Shown piece by piece: positions 26,453-35,217 of a DNA stretch of 64,000 bases. The stretch lies in assembly GCA_965249455.1 (NCBI GenBank), contig OZ252236.1, positions 4,836,001-4,900,000 of the forward strand. Direction: 5' to 3'. The translations under genes and the position numbers were made by a program. Below the pieces are notes generated by a model. The model had not been told where the DNA came from. It did no database searches and worked only from the letters and a program-made list of their open reading frames with translations. The number at the start of each line of letters is the position of its first letter. Positions within the stretch are counted from its first letter, which is position 1. The DNA comes from Jiulongibacter sp024742395 (GTDB lineage: Bacteria; Bacteroidota; Bacteroidia; Cytophagales; Spirosomataceae).

Positions 26453-27901
26453 TCATCTAAATACGCCGTCGTAATTGCTTCCCATATAACTTCCCCATTT
26501 TAAGTTTTTGGGGATTGGGATAGTAGTTTTCAGGCAATTCACCCGAAGGCCATCAAAAGTATAAGTTTGTTTGGCATTAGTGCCATGACAATAAATAATA
26601 TCAAGTAAACCATCATCATTTAAATCACCCAGCCAAGGGGTAGAGGATACATTGTGCCCCGGTAATCCTTCTGTTATTGCCTGAGATTGTTTCTGAGTAA
26701 ACTCAATAGCATAGAGTGTGGTATATAGTGTTTTTCTAAAAAGTGTATCCATCAGCTGGTAATCAACACTTAAGACCACCTCATCAATTCCGTCTCCGGT
26801 AATATCGACGGCCAAAGGACTGCTGGTTTGATAATAGCCCAATGAATCTGAGTACTCTATCTCACCCGTTTGGCCATTGAGCATCGCTTGTTTGGTGAAT
26901 GATAATTCTGGCCAGACACCCTGAGCAAAAGAAACAAAAAAGTCTGGAATACGGTCTCCATTGAATTGACCTACAGCCATGGAGCTATATGCCTCTACTT
27001 CTTTCATTTTTGTTTCCCAGATAGGCTCAAAAGTTTGACCGTCAAAAGTGAAAATTCTTCCATTTACGCTGTTGCCAGCAATATCAGGCTGTCCATCTTG
27101 ATTTACATCTACCCAAACCGGTGGGGAGATAAAACCCTTCCCCTGGCCATTGGCCAATAGCTTAGCCTTTGAAAGATTTCCTTTCAAAATCATTTCTATG
27201 GTTCCCACAAAGAGATTCCCATCAATAGTCTCTCCTCCCGTTCCAAAAATAATCTTTGATTTCTCCGGTTCCTTTTCGTTCATCAGTACACTTACCGACA
27301 TGTAAATCTCCTTGTCGTCTGGCATGGGTGCTCCATAGAGTAATTTTCCGGTAGCAGATGAAATAATGACGATTCTGCCTGAGGCCCTTTTAGGATCAAA
27401 GGGTTCTACCCAAATATCTCCTCCGTTGGATATGAGCAAATCCTTTAAACCATCTTTGTCTACATCGTAAATAACTTGTGGGTTGTAAAAGTTAAACCAC
27501 CGCTTGATATGACTTGGCAAATACTGTAAGGTGTCAAACTTCCATATCACCTCTCCGGTTTTACCTGAGATTGCCTTGAGCTCTGAAGACCTGCCACTTA
27601 AAAAAATATCTTCTACTCCATCCTCATTGATATCCATTAAGGCCGCTGAGCCAAATATTTGATCACTGGCGGCAATATGCCAGAGAAGTGTTCCATCCAT
27701 GCCATCTAAGGCAAACATGGCGGTATCACAGGCCTCAAACTCTAACCTGCCACCGCCCAGAATAATATCTTTGACACCATCCTGATTGAGGTCTGCCACC
27801 CGAGGTGAAGAGAAAGTACCTATGGTGGGCAGCTCTACAGTCCATGACTCCTGGCCCAAAAGAATACCAGGTAAAAGAAGTAATAAAAGTACCCTTATCA
27901 T
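26453..27901 (-). CDS. Secreted PQQ-like/FG-GAP beta-propeller protein
   Basis: Paralogue of the 23053 protein, 482 residues, with a cleavable signal (LLLPGILLGQ) rather than a lipobox. The blades are FALDGMDGTLLWHI and KAISGKTGEVIWKF, with calcium loops DLNQDGVKDII, DINEDGVEDIF, DVDKDGLKDLL and DLNDDGLLDII. Soluble export here against lipid anchoring there suggests divided locations. It sits one base from the sulfatase stop/start junction, so it is co-transcribed with the sulfatase and the esterase. Confidence 0.85.
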   Translation of the reverse strand: MIRVLLLLLLPGILLGQESWTVELPTIGTFSSPRVADLNQDGVKDIILGGGRLEFEACDTAMFALDGMDGTLLWHIAASDQIFGSAALMDINEDGVEDIFLSGRSSELKAISGKTGEVIWKFDTLQYLPSHIKRWFNFYNPQVIYDVDKDGLKDLLISNGGDIWVEPFDPKRASGRIVIISSATGKLLYGAPMPDDKEIYMSVSVLMNEKEPEKSKIIFGTGGETIDGNLFVGTIEMILKGNLSKAKLLANGQGKGFISPPVWVDVNQDGQPDIAGNSVNGRIFTFDGQTFEPIWETKMKEVEAYSSMAVGQFNGDRIPDFFVSFAQGVWPELSFTKQAMLNGQTGEIEYSDSLGYYQTSSPLAVDITGDGIDEVVLSVDYQLMDTLFRKTLYTTLYAIEFTQKQSQAITEGLPGHNVSSTPWLGDLNDDGLLDIIYCHGTNAKQTYTFDGLRVNCLKTTIPIPKNLKWGSYMGSNYDGVFR

Positions 27902-27902
27902 T

Positions 27903-29417
27903 CTATTCCTGTTCCAGCCAGGCTAATCCCGGCCAGTTATCGACTTTAACATAAGGCTGAGCTATTCCCGGATTGCTCCTTCCGTTTCTTATTTTAATAC
28001 CTAATTCAGATTTTAATTCCTGAAACCTTAGCGTATCCTGCTTCACCAGGTTCTTTGTTTCAGCTATGTCATCTTTCAGATTATAAAGCTGAAATTCTGG
28101 CGTTCCTTCTGGTTCCTGGCCTGGTTTTGGAAAACTCCACCCACCTGAACCCGGAGCCATAATCAGTTTCCAGTCTCCTTTTCGGTAAGCAAAATTACCA
28201 TTTACTGAGTGATGGATTGTTGACTCCCTTTTGAATTCGCCCTCCTTGGTTAACAAAGGCATTAAACTAAAGCTGTCTTCTGCTGCATTGTCAGGAAGTT
28301 TAATTTTCAGTAAATCTGCCATGGTAGCAATAAAATCAGTCAAACAATTGGTTTCACTAATTACTCCTCCTTCCTCAAAATGATCAGCCCATTTCATAAT
28401 CAATGGTATCCTGTGCCCTCCTTCATAAATATCAGCCTTATATCCCCGATAGTTCAAGCTCGAAAAGTGCCCTTGAGCTTCCATTCCTTCAGTATCTGCA
28501 TAGGGAGCACATCCATTATCAGATGTAAAAATGATGAGGGTATTCTCATCCAAACCCTGAGCTTTTAATTCAGCTAAAAGATCCCCTACAAGCGTATCCA
28601 CCATCAGCACAAAATCACCATACTCGTTTAGTTTTGAACCTCCTCTACTTTCTGAGTCAGGCAGTATAGGTGTGTGAGGAGCAGAAAGAGGCAAATAAAG
28701 AAAAAAAGGCTTTTCTCGTTTTTGTGCTATGAAGTTTTTGGCCTTTTCAAAAAATGTAGGTAAAACCTCTGTATGCTCAAAATCCTCACCCGTAGGCCCC
28801 AGTCTCCACCATCCAAAATCAGATTTATCTTCGGTAAGCCTGTTTGGCTGGCCGGTCACATGACCATTTTCCACATACACATAGGGTGGTATATCTAATG
28901 AAGCCGGAATGCCGAAGAAATAATCAAAACCATTAGAATTAGGTGAATTAACAAGGGGCTTGTCAAAATCTACCGGCCATTTCCCGGTGCTGTCTGCCCA
29001 ATTCATTCCTAAATGCCATTTCCCGATGCAAGCTGTTTCATAACCATTGTCCTGGAGCATTTGTGCTACTGTTAATCGTCCCTCTTCAATGATGGGCTTA
29101 TCATAGCTCCAGGTTACTCCTTTCTTCAGACTGCCTCTCCAACTATATCTTCCTGTCAAAATTCCATAACGAGTAGGGGTACATACAGCCGAACCCGAAT
29201 GTGCATCAGTAAACCTCACGCCTTCTGCCGCCAACTGATCAATATGTTGAGTTTTGATTTTTGAATCAGGGTTATATGCAGAAACATCTCCAATGCCCAG
29301 ATCATCGGCGAGAATATAAATTACATTGGGCTGAGTGCTGCTTTTGCATGCAATGTTTGTAAAGATTAATAGGCTTAAAAACGCTAATTTCAATAGGGAC
29401 CTTAAGGAGTCTTTCAT
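27903..29417 (-). CDS. Sulfatase of the formylglycine type (S1), lipoprotein
   Basis: Lipoprotein sulfatase of 504 residues (lipobox FTNIAC). The formylglycine motif is CTPTR with Cys79 followed by YGILTGR, so the active-site Cys must be oxidised by a maturase not present in this window. Metal-binding Asp38-Asp39 sit in YILADDLG; further family motifs are GKWHLGMNW, FLYLPLSAPHTP and IFTSDNG. It probably removes sulfate from a glycan at the periplasm or surface. The substrate cannot be read from the sequence. First gene of a three-gene run: sulfatase, PQQ propeller, esterase. A -7-like TATTTTTG is at 29469-29476. Confidence 0.92.
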   Translation of the reverse strand: MKDSLRSLLKLAFLSLLIFTNIACKSSTQPNVIYILADDLGIGDVSAYNPDSKIKTQHIDQLAAEGVRFTDAHSGSAVCTPTRYGILTGRYSWRGSLKKGVTWSYDKPIIEEGRLTVAQMLQDNGYETACIGKWHLGMNWADSTGKWPVDFDKPLVNSPNSNGFDYFFGIPASLDIPPYVYVENGHVTGQPNRLTEDKSDFGWWRLGPTGEDFEHTEVLPTFFEKAKNFIAQKREKPFFLYLPLSAPHTPILPDSESRGGSKLNEYGDFVLMVDTLVGDLLAELKAQGLDENTLIIFTSDNGCAPYADTEGMEAQGHFSSLNYRGYKADIYEGGHRIPLIMKWADHFEEGGVISETNCLTDFIATMADLLKIKLPDNAAEDSFSLMPLLTKEGEFKRESTIHHSVNGNFAYRKGDWKLIMAPGSGGWSFPKPGQEPEGTPEFQLYNLKDDIAETKNLVKQDTLRFQELKSELGIKIRNGRSNPGIAQPYVKVDNWPGLAWLEQE

Positions 29418-29548
29418 AAATTTTTTGGTCAGTTAGAAATCGTAGAATTACGAATAAATGAATCTAATCAAAAATACACAGTACCGCTCAGAAAGCCCTC
29501 GTTTTTACTTATTTTTGATTTTATTCGACCAATAAAACCTAGATAACC

Positions 29549-32500
29549 TTGTTCTTGAAAAAACTCTTGAGCTTTAGTCTTTTAGTCCTCTCTATTGCCT
29601 GCAATAAAACGGACTCAAAAAGCAGTAAAACACTTTTTAGATTATTGGATTCTGACCATACCGGAATCTCCTTTATAAATGAGGTAAAGGAAAGTAAAGA
29701 CTTCAATATTCTTACTTATAGAAATTTCTATAATGGTGGTGGGGTAGCCGTAGGAGATATCAATAATGATGGCCTCGCTGACATCTATTTTACTTCAAAT
29801 CAGCAATCGAATAAACTATACTTTAATGAGGGCAATCTAAAATTTAAAGACATCACGGAGTCCTCTGGTACTGCAGGTACAAAACCATGGAGCACAGGTG
29901 TAAGCATGGTAGATATAAATGCCGATGGTTTTCTGGATATCTATGTATGTAACTCTGGTGATGTGAAAGGCGGAGATAAAGAAAATGAACTATTCATCAA
30001 TAATGGAGACGGCACTTTCACCGAAAAAGCCAAGGAATTCAATCTGCATAATGATGGCTACGGAACACATGCGGCCTTTTTTGATTATGATTTAGACGGT
30101 GACCTGGACTGCTATATTCTTAATAATAGTTTCAAAGAGCCCGGCAAAATAGAGCTGTATCGCAGCATGAGAGAAACTCCCAGCCAGATGGGCGGTGATA
30201 AACTTATGCGAAACGACGGAGACACATTTACTGATGTTACTCTGGCAGCAGGAATTTACAGCAGCGAAATTGGTTTCGGGCTGGGGGTAGCTACCGGAGA
30301 CTTAAATGGAGATTTATTGCCAGACCTGTATATAAGTAATGATTTCTGGGAGAGAGACTACTTGTACCTGAATAATGGAGATGGTACTTTTAAAGAAGAC
30401 CTGAATGGCCGAATTAACTACTGCTCGGTTTCGAGTATGGGTGCCGATATCAGCGATATCAATGGTGATGGAAACCCTGAAATTTTCACTACAGATATGC
30501 TTCCGGCTGATAATTATAGGATAAAAACCATGACTACTTTTGAACCTTACCACTTAGAGGATTTAAAGTACAGAGGAAATTATCACTACCAGATGATTCA
30601 GAATTGTTTGCAGTTAAATGATGGCACAGCTAATTTTCAGGAAGTAGGTTTACTGGCGGGGGTATCGGCTACAGACTGGAGCTGGGGTGCCCTGTTTTTT
30701 GATTTTCAGAATGACGGGGTCAAAGACCTTTTTGTTTCAAACGGAATCAATCGGGACATCATTTCCGGAGACTTCAGAGAGTTTCTTGGTGAGGCAGAAA
30801 CGCAGGAGTTGGTAAAAAGCGGGGAGGCAGATAAAGACTTAACTGTATTAACCAAGCATATTCCCTCAAGCCCACAGACCAATTTTGCTTTCATTCAGAA
30901 AGATAATCTTCAGTTCGAAAATCAAGCAGAGCAATTGGGATTAGGTAAAAAATCATTCAGTAATGGTTCAGTGTATGCAGATCTGGATAATGACGGTGAT
31001 CTGGAATTGGTCATAAACAATGTCAATATGCCGAGTTTTATTTATGAAAATCTGAGCAATGAATTAGCCGAAAATAACTACCTGAAAGTAACCCTAAGGG
31101 GCTCTGAGAAGAACCCTTTTGGTATTGGAAGCAAAGTCATCCTAGAAATAGAAGGTAAAAAGCTAGTACTTGAAAACTTCACCAATAGAGGGTTTGAAAG
31201 TAGTATTGAGCCCCAATTACTTTTTGGGCTTGGCAGTGCTGACAAGATTGAAAAGCTCACGGCAATTTGGCCAGACAAAAAATATGAAGAGATTTTTGAT
31301 ATAAAATCCAACCAACAAATAAGCCTTGAATATAAAAATGCACAAGGAGAATTCACTTTTCCTAAATCAATGAATAAACCTTGGTTTAAGGAAACGACTT
31401 CGTACATTTTTAATGAACCCGCAAAGCACACAGAGAATCCTTATAATGACTTCAACACAGAAACACTTCTCAATCAAATGCTTTCAACTGAAGGCCCAAG
31501 ATTAATTTCTGGCGATGCAAACAACGACGGCCTTGAAGACATTTTACTATTGGGAGCCAAAGATGATCCTGATAAACTTTTCCTGCAAAGAAAGGATGGT
31601 ACATTTTCAAAGCAAAAAGGTTCTGTTTTTGAAAAGGATAAGAACTTTGAAAGTACTTGTGGATCATTCCTGGATTATGACATGGATGGTGATCTTGATT
31701 TATTAATTGGAGCAGGAGGCAATCAGGTAGATGTAGAGCAAATCAATTTTATAGTAAGGCTTTATATCAATGATGGCAAGGGTAATTTTAAAGTTGACCC
31801 CAATAATATCCCACCTTGTATTGGTAATTTCTCTACGCTTGAAGTAAGTGATTTTGATCAGGATGGAGACCCTGACTTTTTTCTGGGAGCCCGGGCGGTT
31901 CCAGGAAACTACGGATTAGTTCCACAAAGCTATCTTTTTAGAAATGATAGTGGCACATGGAAAAATGTAACACCACAAACTTTGGCCAATATTGGCATGG
32001 TGACGGATGCCGTATGGGAAGATCTAGACCAAGACGGAGATGCTGACCTTGTGGTGGTAGGTGACTGGATGAGCATTCGTACCTTTCTAAATAACAATGG
32101 GAATTTTTCCGAAGGAGAATCAATTCCGAACAGCACTGGATGGTGGCAAAGAATTGTAGCCAGTGATCTTGACAATGATGGTGATGTAGACTTTATTCTT
32201 GGCAACTGGGGAAATAATAGCAAATTTCAGACATATGCCGATCAGCCAATTACTATGAGAGTCAATGATTTTGACGGAAACGGGAAAAGTGAGTTCATCA
32301 TTAATTGGAAAGCACCGGCAGAAACAGAACTTTATCCCTTCGCCACTAAAATGGAGATGACTTCTCAAATGCCTTCTTTAAAACAGAAGAATTTGAAGTT
32401 CGATAAGTTCGCCAGAATGAAAGCAGATGATTTTATTTTGCCTCAGAGTACAGAGAATACACTAGAGTATAAGGCTGAGAATTTAAGCTCGGGAATTCTT

Positions 32501-32833
32501 TGGAACAATGGAGGTTCGTTTAGTTTTCAAGCCCTTGGACTAGAAGCTCAGGTGGCTCCGGTTTTTGCCATTGTAGCCGAAGATTTTGATAAAGATGGTA
32601 TCAAAGACATTTGGCTTGGAGGTAATTTTTATGGCCTTAAACCTCAATTAGGAAGACATGACGCCAGCCGTGGTGTCTTATTAAAAGGCGATATGGATAG
32701 AAAATATACCTATCTCTCCCCCTATGAAAGTGGTGTTATTGTGAATGGACAAGTGCGTGATGCATTATGGCTAAATAACAATTTAATTCTTAGCCGAAAC
32801 AACGAAACTGTCAAAGTATTCTCACTGAATTAA
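29549..32833 (+). CDS. CRTAC1-like FG-GAP/VCBS repeat lipoprotein with ASPIC-UnbV domain
   Basis: Protein of 1094 residues built like the one at 19681-22905: lipobox LVLSIAC, about fourteen DxDxDG loops (DINNDGLADIY, DYDLDGDLDCY, DFDQDGDPDFF, DLDNDGDVDFI and others) and a middle ASPIC-UnbV domain (NRGFESSIEPQLLFGLG). The start must be TTG (29549, or two codons later at 29555), because no ATG precedes the lipoprotein signal. A -7-like TATTTTTG lies at 29510-29517. Its final TAA interlocks with the stop of the convergent hydrolase in a four-base TTAA. It probably shares a role with the other secreted proteins of the block. Confidence 0.87.
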   Translation: MFLKKLLSFSLLVLSIACNKTDSKSSKTLFRLLDSDHTGISFINEVKESKDFNILTYRNFYNGGGVAVGDINNDGLADIYFTSNQQSNKLYFNEGNLKFKDITESSGTAGTKPWSTGVSMVDINADGFLDIYVCNSGDVKGGDKENELFINNGDGTFTEKAKEFNLHNDGYGTHAAFFDYDLDGDLDCYILNNSFKEPGKIELYRSMRETPSQMGGDKLMRNDGDTFTDVTLAAGIYSSEIGFGLGVATGDLNGDLLPDLYISNDFWERDYLYLNNGDGTFKEDLNGRINYCSVSSMGADISDINGDGNPEIFTTDMLPADNYRIKTMTTFEPYHLEDLKYRGNYHYQMIQNCLQLNDGTANFQEVGLLAGVSATDWSWGALFFDFQNDGVKDLFVSNGINRDIISGDFREFLGEAETQELVKSGEADKDLTVLTKHIPSSPQTNFAFIQKDNLQFENQAEQLGLGKKSFSNGSVYADLDNDGDLELVINNVNMPSFIYENLSNELAENNYLKVTLRGSEKNPFGIGSKVILEIEGKKLVLENFTNRGFESSIEPQLLFGLGSADKIEKLTAIWPDKKYEEIFDIKSNQQISLEYKNAQGEFTFPKSMNKPWFKETTSYIFNEPAKHTENPYNDFNTETLLNQMLSTEGPRLISGDANNDGLEDILLLGAKDDPDKLFLQRKDGTFSKQKGSVFEKDKNFESTCGSFLDYDMDGDLDLLIGAGGNQVDVEQINFIVRLYINDGKGNFKVDPNNIPPCIGNFSTLEVSDFDQDGDPDFFLGARAVPGNYGLVPQSYLFRNDSGTWKNVTPQTLANIGMVTDAVWEDLDQDGDADLVVVGDWMSIRTFLNNNGNFSEGESIPNSTGWWQRIVASDLDNDGDVDFILGNWGNNSKFQTYADQPITMRVNDFDGNGKSEFIINWKAPAETELYPFATKMEMTSQMPSLKQKNLKFDKFARMKADDFILPQSTENTLEYKAENLSSGILWNNGGSFSFQALGLEAQVAPVFAIVAEDFDKDGIKDIWLGGNFYGLKPQLGRHDASRGVLLKGDMDRKYTYLSPYESGVIVNGQVRDALWLNNNLILSRNNETVKVFSLN

Positions 32834-33558
32834 TCAGGTTTTACGAGCTTGGGCGTTAGCAACTCGGGCATAGACCATTGCGGATTATGGTCAGCAATAA
32901 GAATATCTGTAGCGTAGCCCATTTCTTTAGCTCTGACATATGAATTATAAAAATTATCATCCAGAGCCAATTTGCCCTTATCCACAGTTAAAATATATTT
33001 TCCGGGAATATCAAGCCTGCTTTCATTCTTTAATTCTATTTTCTCGGTTAGGGTAGCCAATGGGTGAGGTACGTCATGAGGTAAGGGCTGATCATCTTTT
33101 AACCATGCCGGTATTAGAAATCCATCTTTCTCCATTTGAAGTAAGCTTTCAGATCTACCTCCTGTCATATCGGCCAAAACGCTCTCACCATCTTTTGGTA
33201 AATGAGCATCAAGATATATTATTCTTTTTACTCTTTCAGGAACGGCATTGATTACCCCGGTCACCACCATACCACCGTAACTATGCCCCATTAAAACTAT
33301 ATTGGTAAGGTCTTCGAAAAGGATCATATTGACTACATCCTGAACATGAGTGCTCAAATTAACTTCTTTGCTAGCCAAATGTACCTTTTCACCTAGTCCT
33401 GTCAATGTAGGACGATAGACAATATTACCTTGCTCAGTTAACTGATTAGCCACCTCTTTCCAGGCCCAGCCTCCTCCCCATGCTCCATGCACTAACACAT
33501 AGGTATCCTGAGCTATAGAATTTAAAGAAACCAGAAAAAATAATAAAATGTACTTCAT
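32830..33558 (-). CDS. Secreted alpha/beta hydrolase
   Basis: Hydrolase of 242 residues with a short signal peptide (MKYILLFFLVSLNSIAQ). It has the oxyanion-hole region VHGAWGGGWAWKEV, a nucleophile elbow GHSYGGM and a C-terminal catalytic His in ADHNPQWSM. It resembles the plant methylesterase/hydroxynitrile-lyase branch in its TLTGLGEK stretch; the substrate is unknown. I place the start at the ATG at 33558, because the longer frame would run through a strong terminator hairpin at 33602-33629. Its stop is interlocked with the convergent FG-GAP gene. Confidence 0.85.
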   Translation of the reverse strand: MKYILLFFLVSLNSIAQDTYVLVHGAWGGGWAWKEVANQLTEQGNIVYRPTLTGLGEKVHLASKEVNLSTHVQDVVNMILFEDLTNIVLMGHSYGGMVVTGVINAVPERVKRIIYLDAHLPKDGESVLADMTGGRSESLLQMEKDGFLIPAWLKDDQPLPHDVPHPLATLTEKIELKNESRLDIPGKYILTVDKGKLALDDNFYNSYVRAKEMGYATDILIADHNPQWSMPELLTPKLVKPD

Positions 33559-33597
33559 AGGTGTAAGGTTTATAGTCAAATTTAAAAAAAATGAGGC

Positions 33598-33629
33598 AAA
33601 AAAAGAGGGGGTCATCTGACCCCCTCTTT
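33598..33629 (-). terminator. Terminator of the SusC-SusD operon
   Basis: On the minus strand perfect 13-base arms (AAAGAGGGGGTCA and its complement, 33602-33614 and 33617-33629) are followed by seven T. It lies 23 bases after the SusD stop. The strongest intrinsic terminator I see in the window. Confidence 0.85.
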
Positions 33630-33651
33630 GAGAAATATAAGAATCTATAGA

Positions 33652-35199
33652 TTATTGACCACCGTCCCACCATACACGAGTGGTATACTCGTTAGGAAGG
33701 GTAGCACCCGCCTGGAAGTTATCTTGATTGTTAGATAACTCACCATTAGGTATTCTTAATTTACGAGGAATAGTACCACCGGTAATATTTCCCTGATAGT
33801 TAACAGGAGTTAAAGCCGGGAAGCCCGTTCTTCTCCAGTCAGACCATGCATCCCACCAGTTAAGAAACTTACTGGCCCACATTTGCTCACCAATAGATTC
33901 TAATCCGTTATATGGGTTTGCGGCCACGTAGGCATCTGCCTGAGCATCAGTAACTACAAATGATTCGTCATAGTGAGCCCACTGCTGCAATGCAGCTTTC
34001 ACACCCTTATTGTAGTGTCCTGCTGCATCAGAAGCTCCGCCAATACCTCTTTCGGCTGCTTCAGCTAATAAGAACTCTACTTCTGAGTAATTCATGAAAA
34101 CGTAATCTTCATCATCATCAAGCATTTTAGGATTAATGATTGAGAATTCTTCCATAGGGTTAGCACCTGCTTTTCCAAGAAAATCCTGAAGTGTACCAGC
34201 ATCTAAACCATTAGGAAGTCCTTTCTGATTAGCAGGATCCATATCCTCTCCACCTACTCCACCACTGAAAATCATCAGACGTGGATCATTCTTTTCTTTA
34301 AGCCAATCTACCAACGTAGCACTTAGCGGAGAAGGCTGACCACCATCACCTACAGTAAAAGCTCTGGAGATACCATTCTGGTTAGTCCACTCACTTGGGC
34401 CTAAGTCAGTTTGAATCATTGCACGGTCGCCTACCTCAGTCATTACACCACCTGCAATTGCTTCAGCCACATATTTATTTGCAGAAGCTGCATCCACATT
34501 AGAAATTCTCATAGCCATTCTTAGCAAAAGAGAGTTTCCAAACTTCTTCCATTTCGCAATGTCACCTCCATAAAAAAGGTCAGCATTCGCAAAACCATCA
34601 CCAGAGTTAGCAGGTCCCATAGCTTTTGTAGCCTCAGAAACTTCTTTTAATAAATCCATATAAATGGTTTGCTGAGAATCATACTTAGGAAAGAATATCC
34701 CTTCTGTATTACCCTTTAAAGCCTCTGTATAAGGAATATTACCGTAATAGTCAGTAAGCCTCATAAAGTTATAAGCTCTAAGGATTCTTGCAGCCTGACG
34801 AGTATTCTCTCTCTGGCCGGCCTGAAATCCATCCGGACCTGTTTGTACAATAATCTCCTGTAATTCCTGAAGAACACCATTGTATAGAAAATCCCAAGGA
34901 GCAGCATTCGTTTCACCATTGTCAGTATACTTGTCTCCCGGAGCAATCCCCCCACCGGCGTTGGCTATCTGCTGAATAGCATGGCCAAACATTCCGATAT
35001 TGGTTCTCCAGTCAATGTAACGGTTGTCACCACGGTTACCACCAGAAGCGGTACCTAATTGTGCAGACGTGAGTAAGAAATTCATATCTATCTCATTCAA
35101 TGCCTGCGGATTGATATTTAGCTCTTCTAATTTCTGCTGATCACACCCAGTGTTAATCAAAAGCAGCGAGAAGAAACCTATTATTATTTTTTTCATCAT
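33652..35199 (-). CDS. SusD/RagB-family outer-membrane lipoprotein
   Basis: Surface nutrient-binding lipoprotein of 515 residues, lipobox LLLINTGC. It is the SusD-like type 2 family: the N-terminal QQKLEELNINPQALNEIDMNFLLTSAQLG, helical repeat residues (ARILRAYNFMRLTDYYGNIPYTEAL; MNYSEVEFLLAEAAERG) and a C-terminal WWDAWSDWRRTGFP block. It caps the TonB-dependent channel encoded directly upstream, 19 bases away, and captures ligands for import. No glycosidase gene is directly attached, so the ligand could be a peptide or glycan; unknown. Confidence 0.93.
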   Translation of the reverse strand: MMKKIIIGFFSLLLINTGCDQQKLEELNINPQALNEIDMNFLLTSAQLGTASGGNRGDNRYIDWRTNIGMFGHAIQQIANAGGGIAPGDKYTDNGETNAAPWDFLYNGVLQELQEIIVQTGPDGFQAGQRENTRQAARILRAYNFMRLTDYYGNIPYTEALKGNTEGIFFPKYDSQQTIYMDLLKEVSEATKAMGPANSGDGFANADLFYGGDIAKWKKFGNSLLLRMAMRISNVDAASANKYVAEAIAGGVMTEVGDRAMIQTDLGPSEWTNQNGISRAFTVGDGGQPSPLSATLVDWLKEKNDPRLMIFSGGVGGEDMDPANQKGLPNGLDAGTLQDFLGKAGANPMEEFSIINPKMLDDDEDYVFMNYSEVEFLLAEAAERGIGGASDAAGHYNKGVKAALQQWAHYDESFVVTDAQADAYVAANPYNGLESIGEQMWASKFLNWWDAWSDWRRTGFPALTPVNYQGNITGGTIPRKLRIPNGELSNNQDNFQAGATLPNEYTTRVWWDGGQ

Positions 35200-35217
35200 T
35201 GTTGCTATTTTTTATGA

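Noticed and set aside
33559..33615. N-terminal extension of the alpha/beta hydrolase
   Set aside because: It would translate through the SusD terminator hairpin, and the signal peptide starts at the ATG at 33558.
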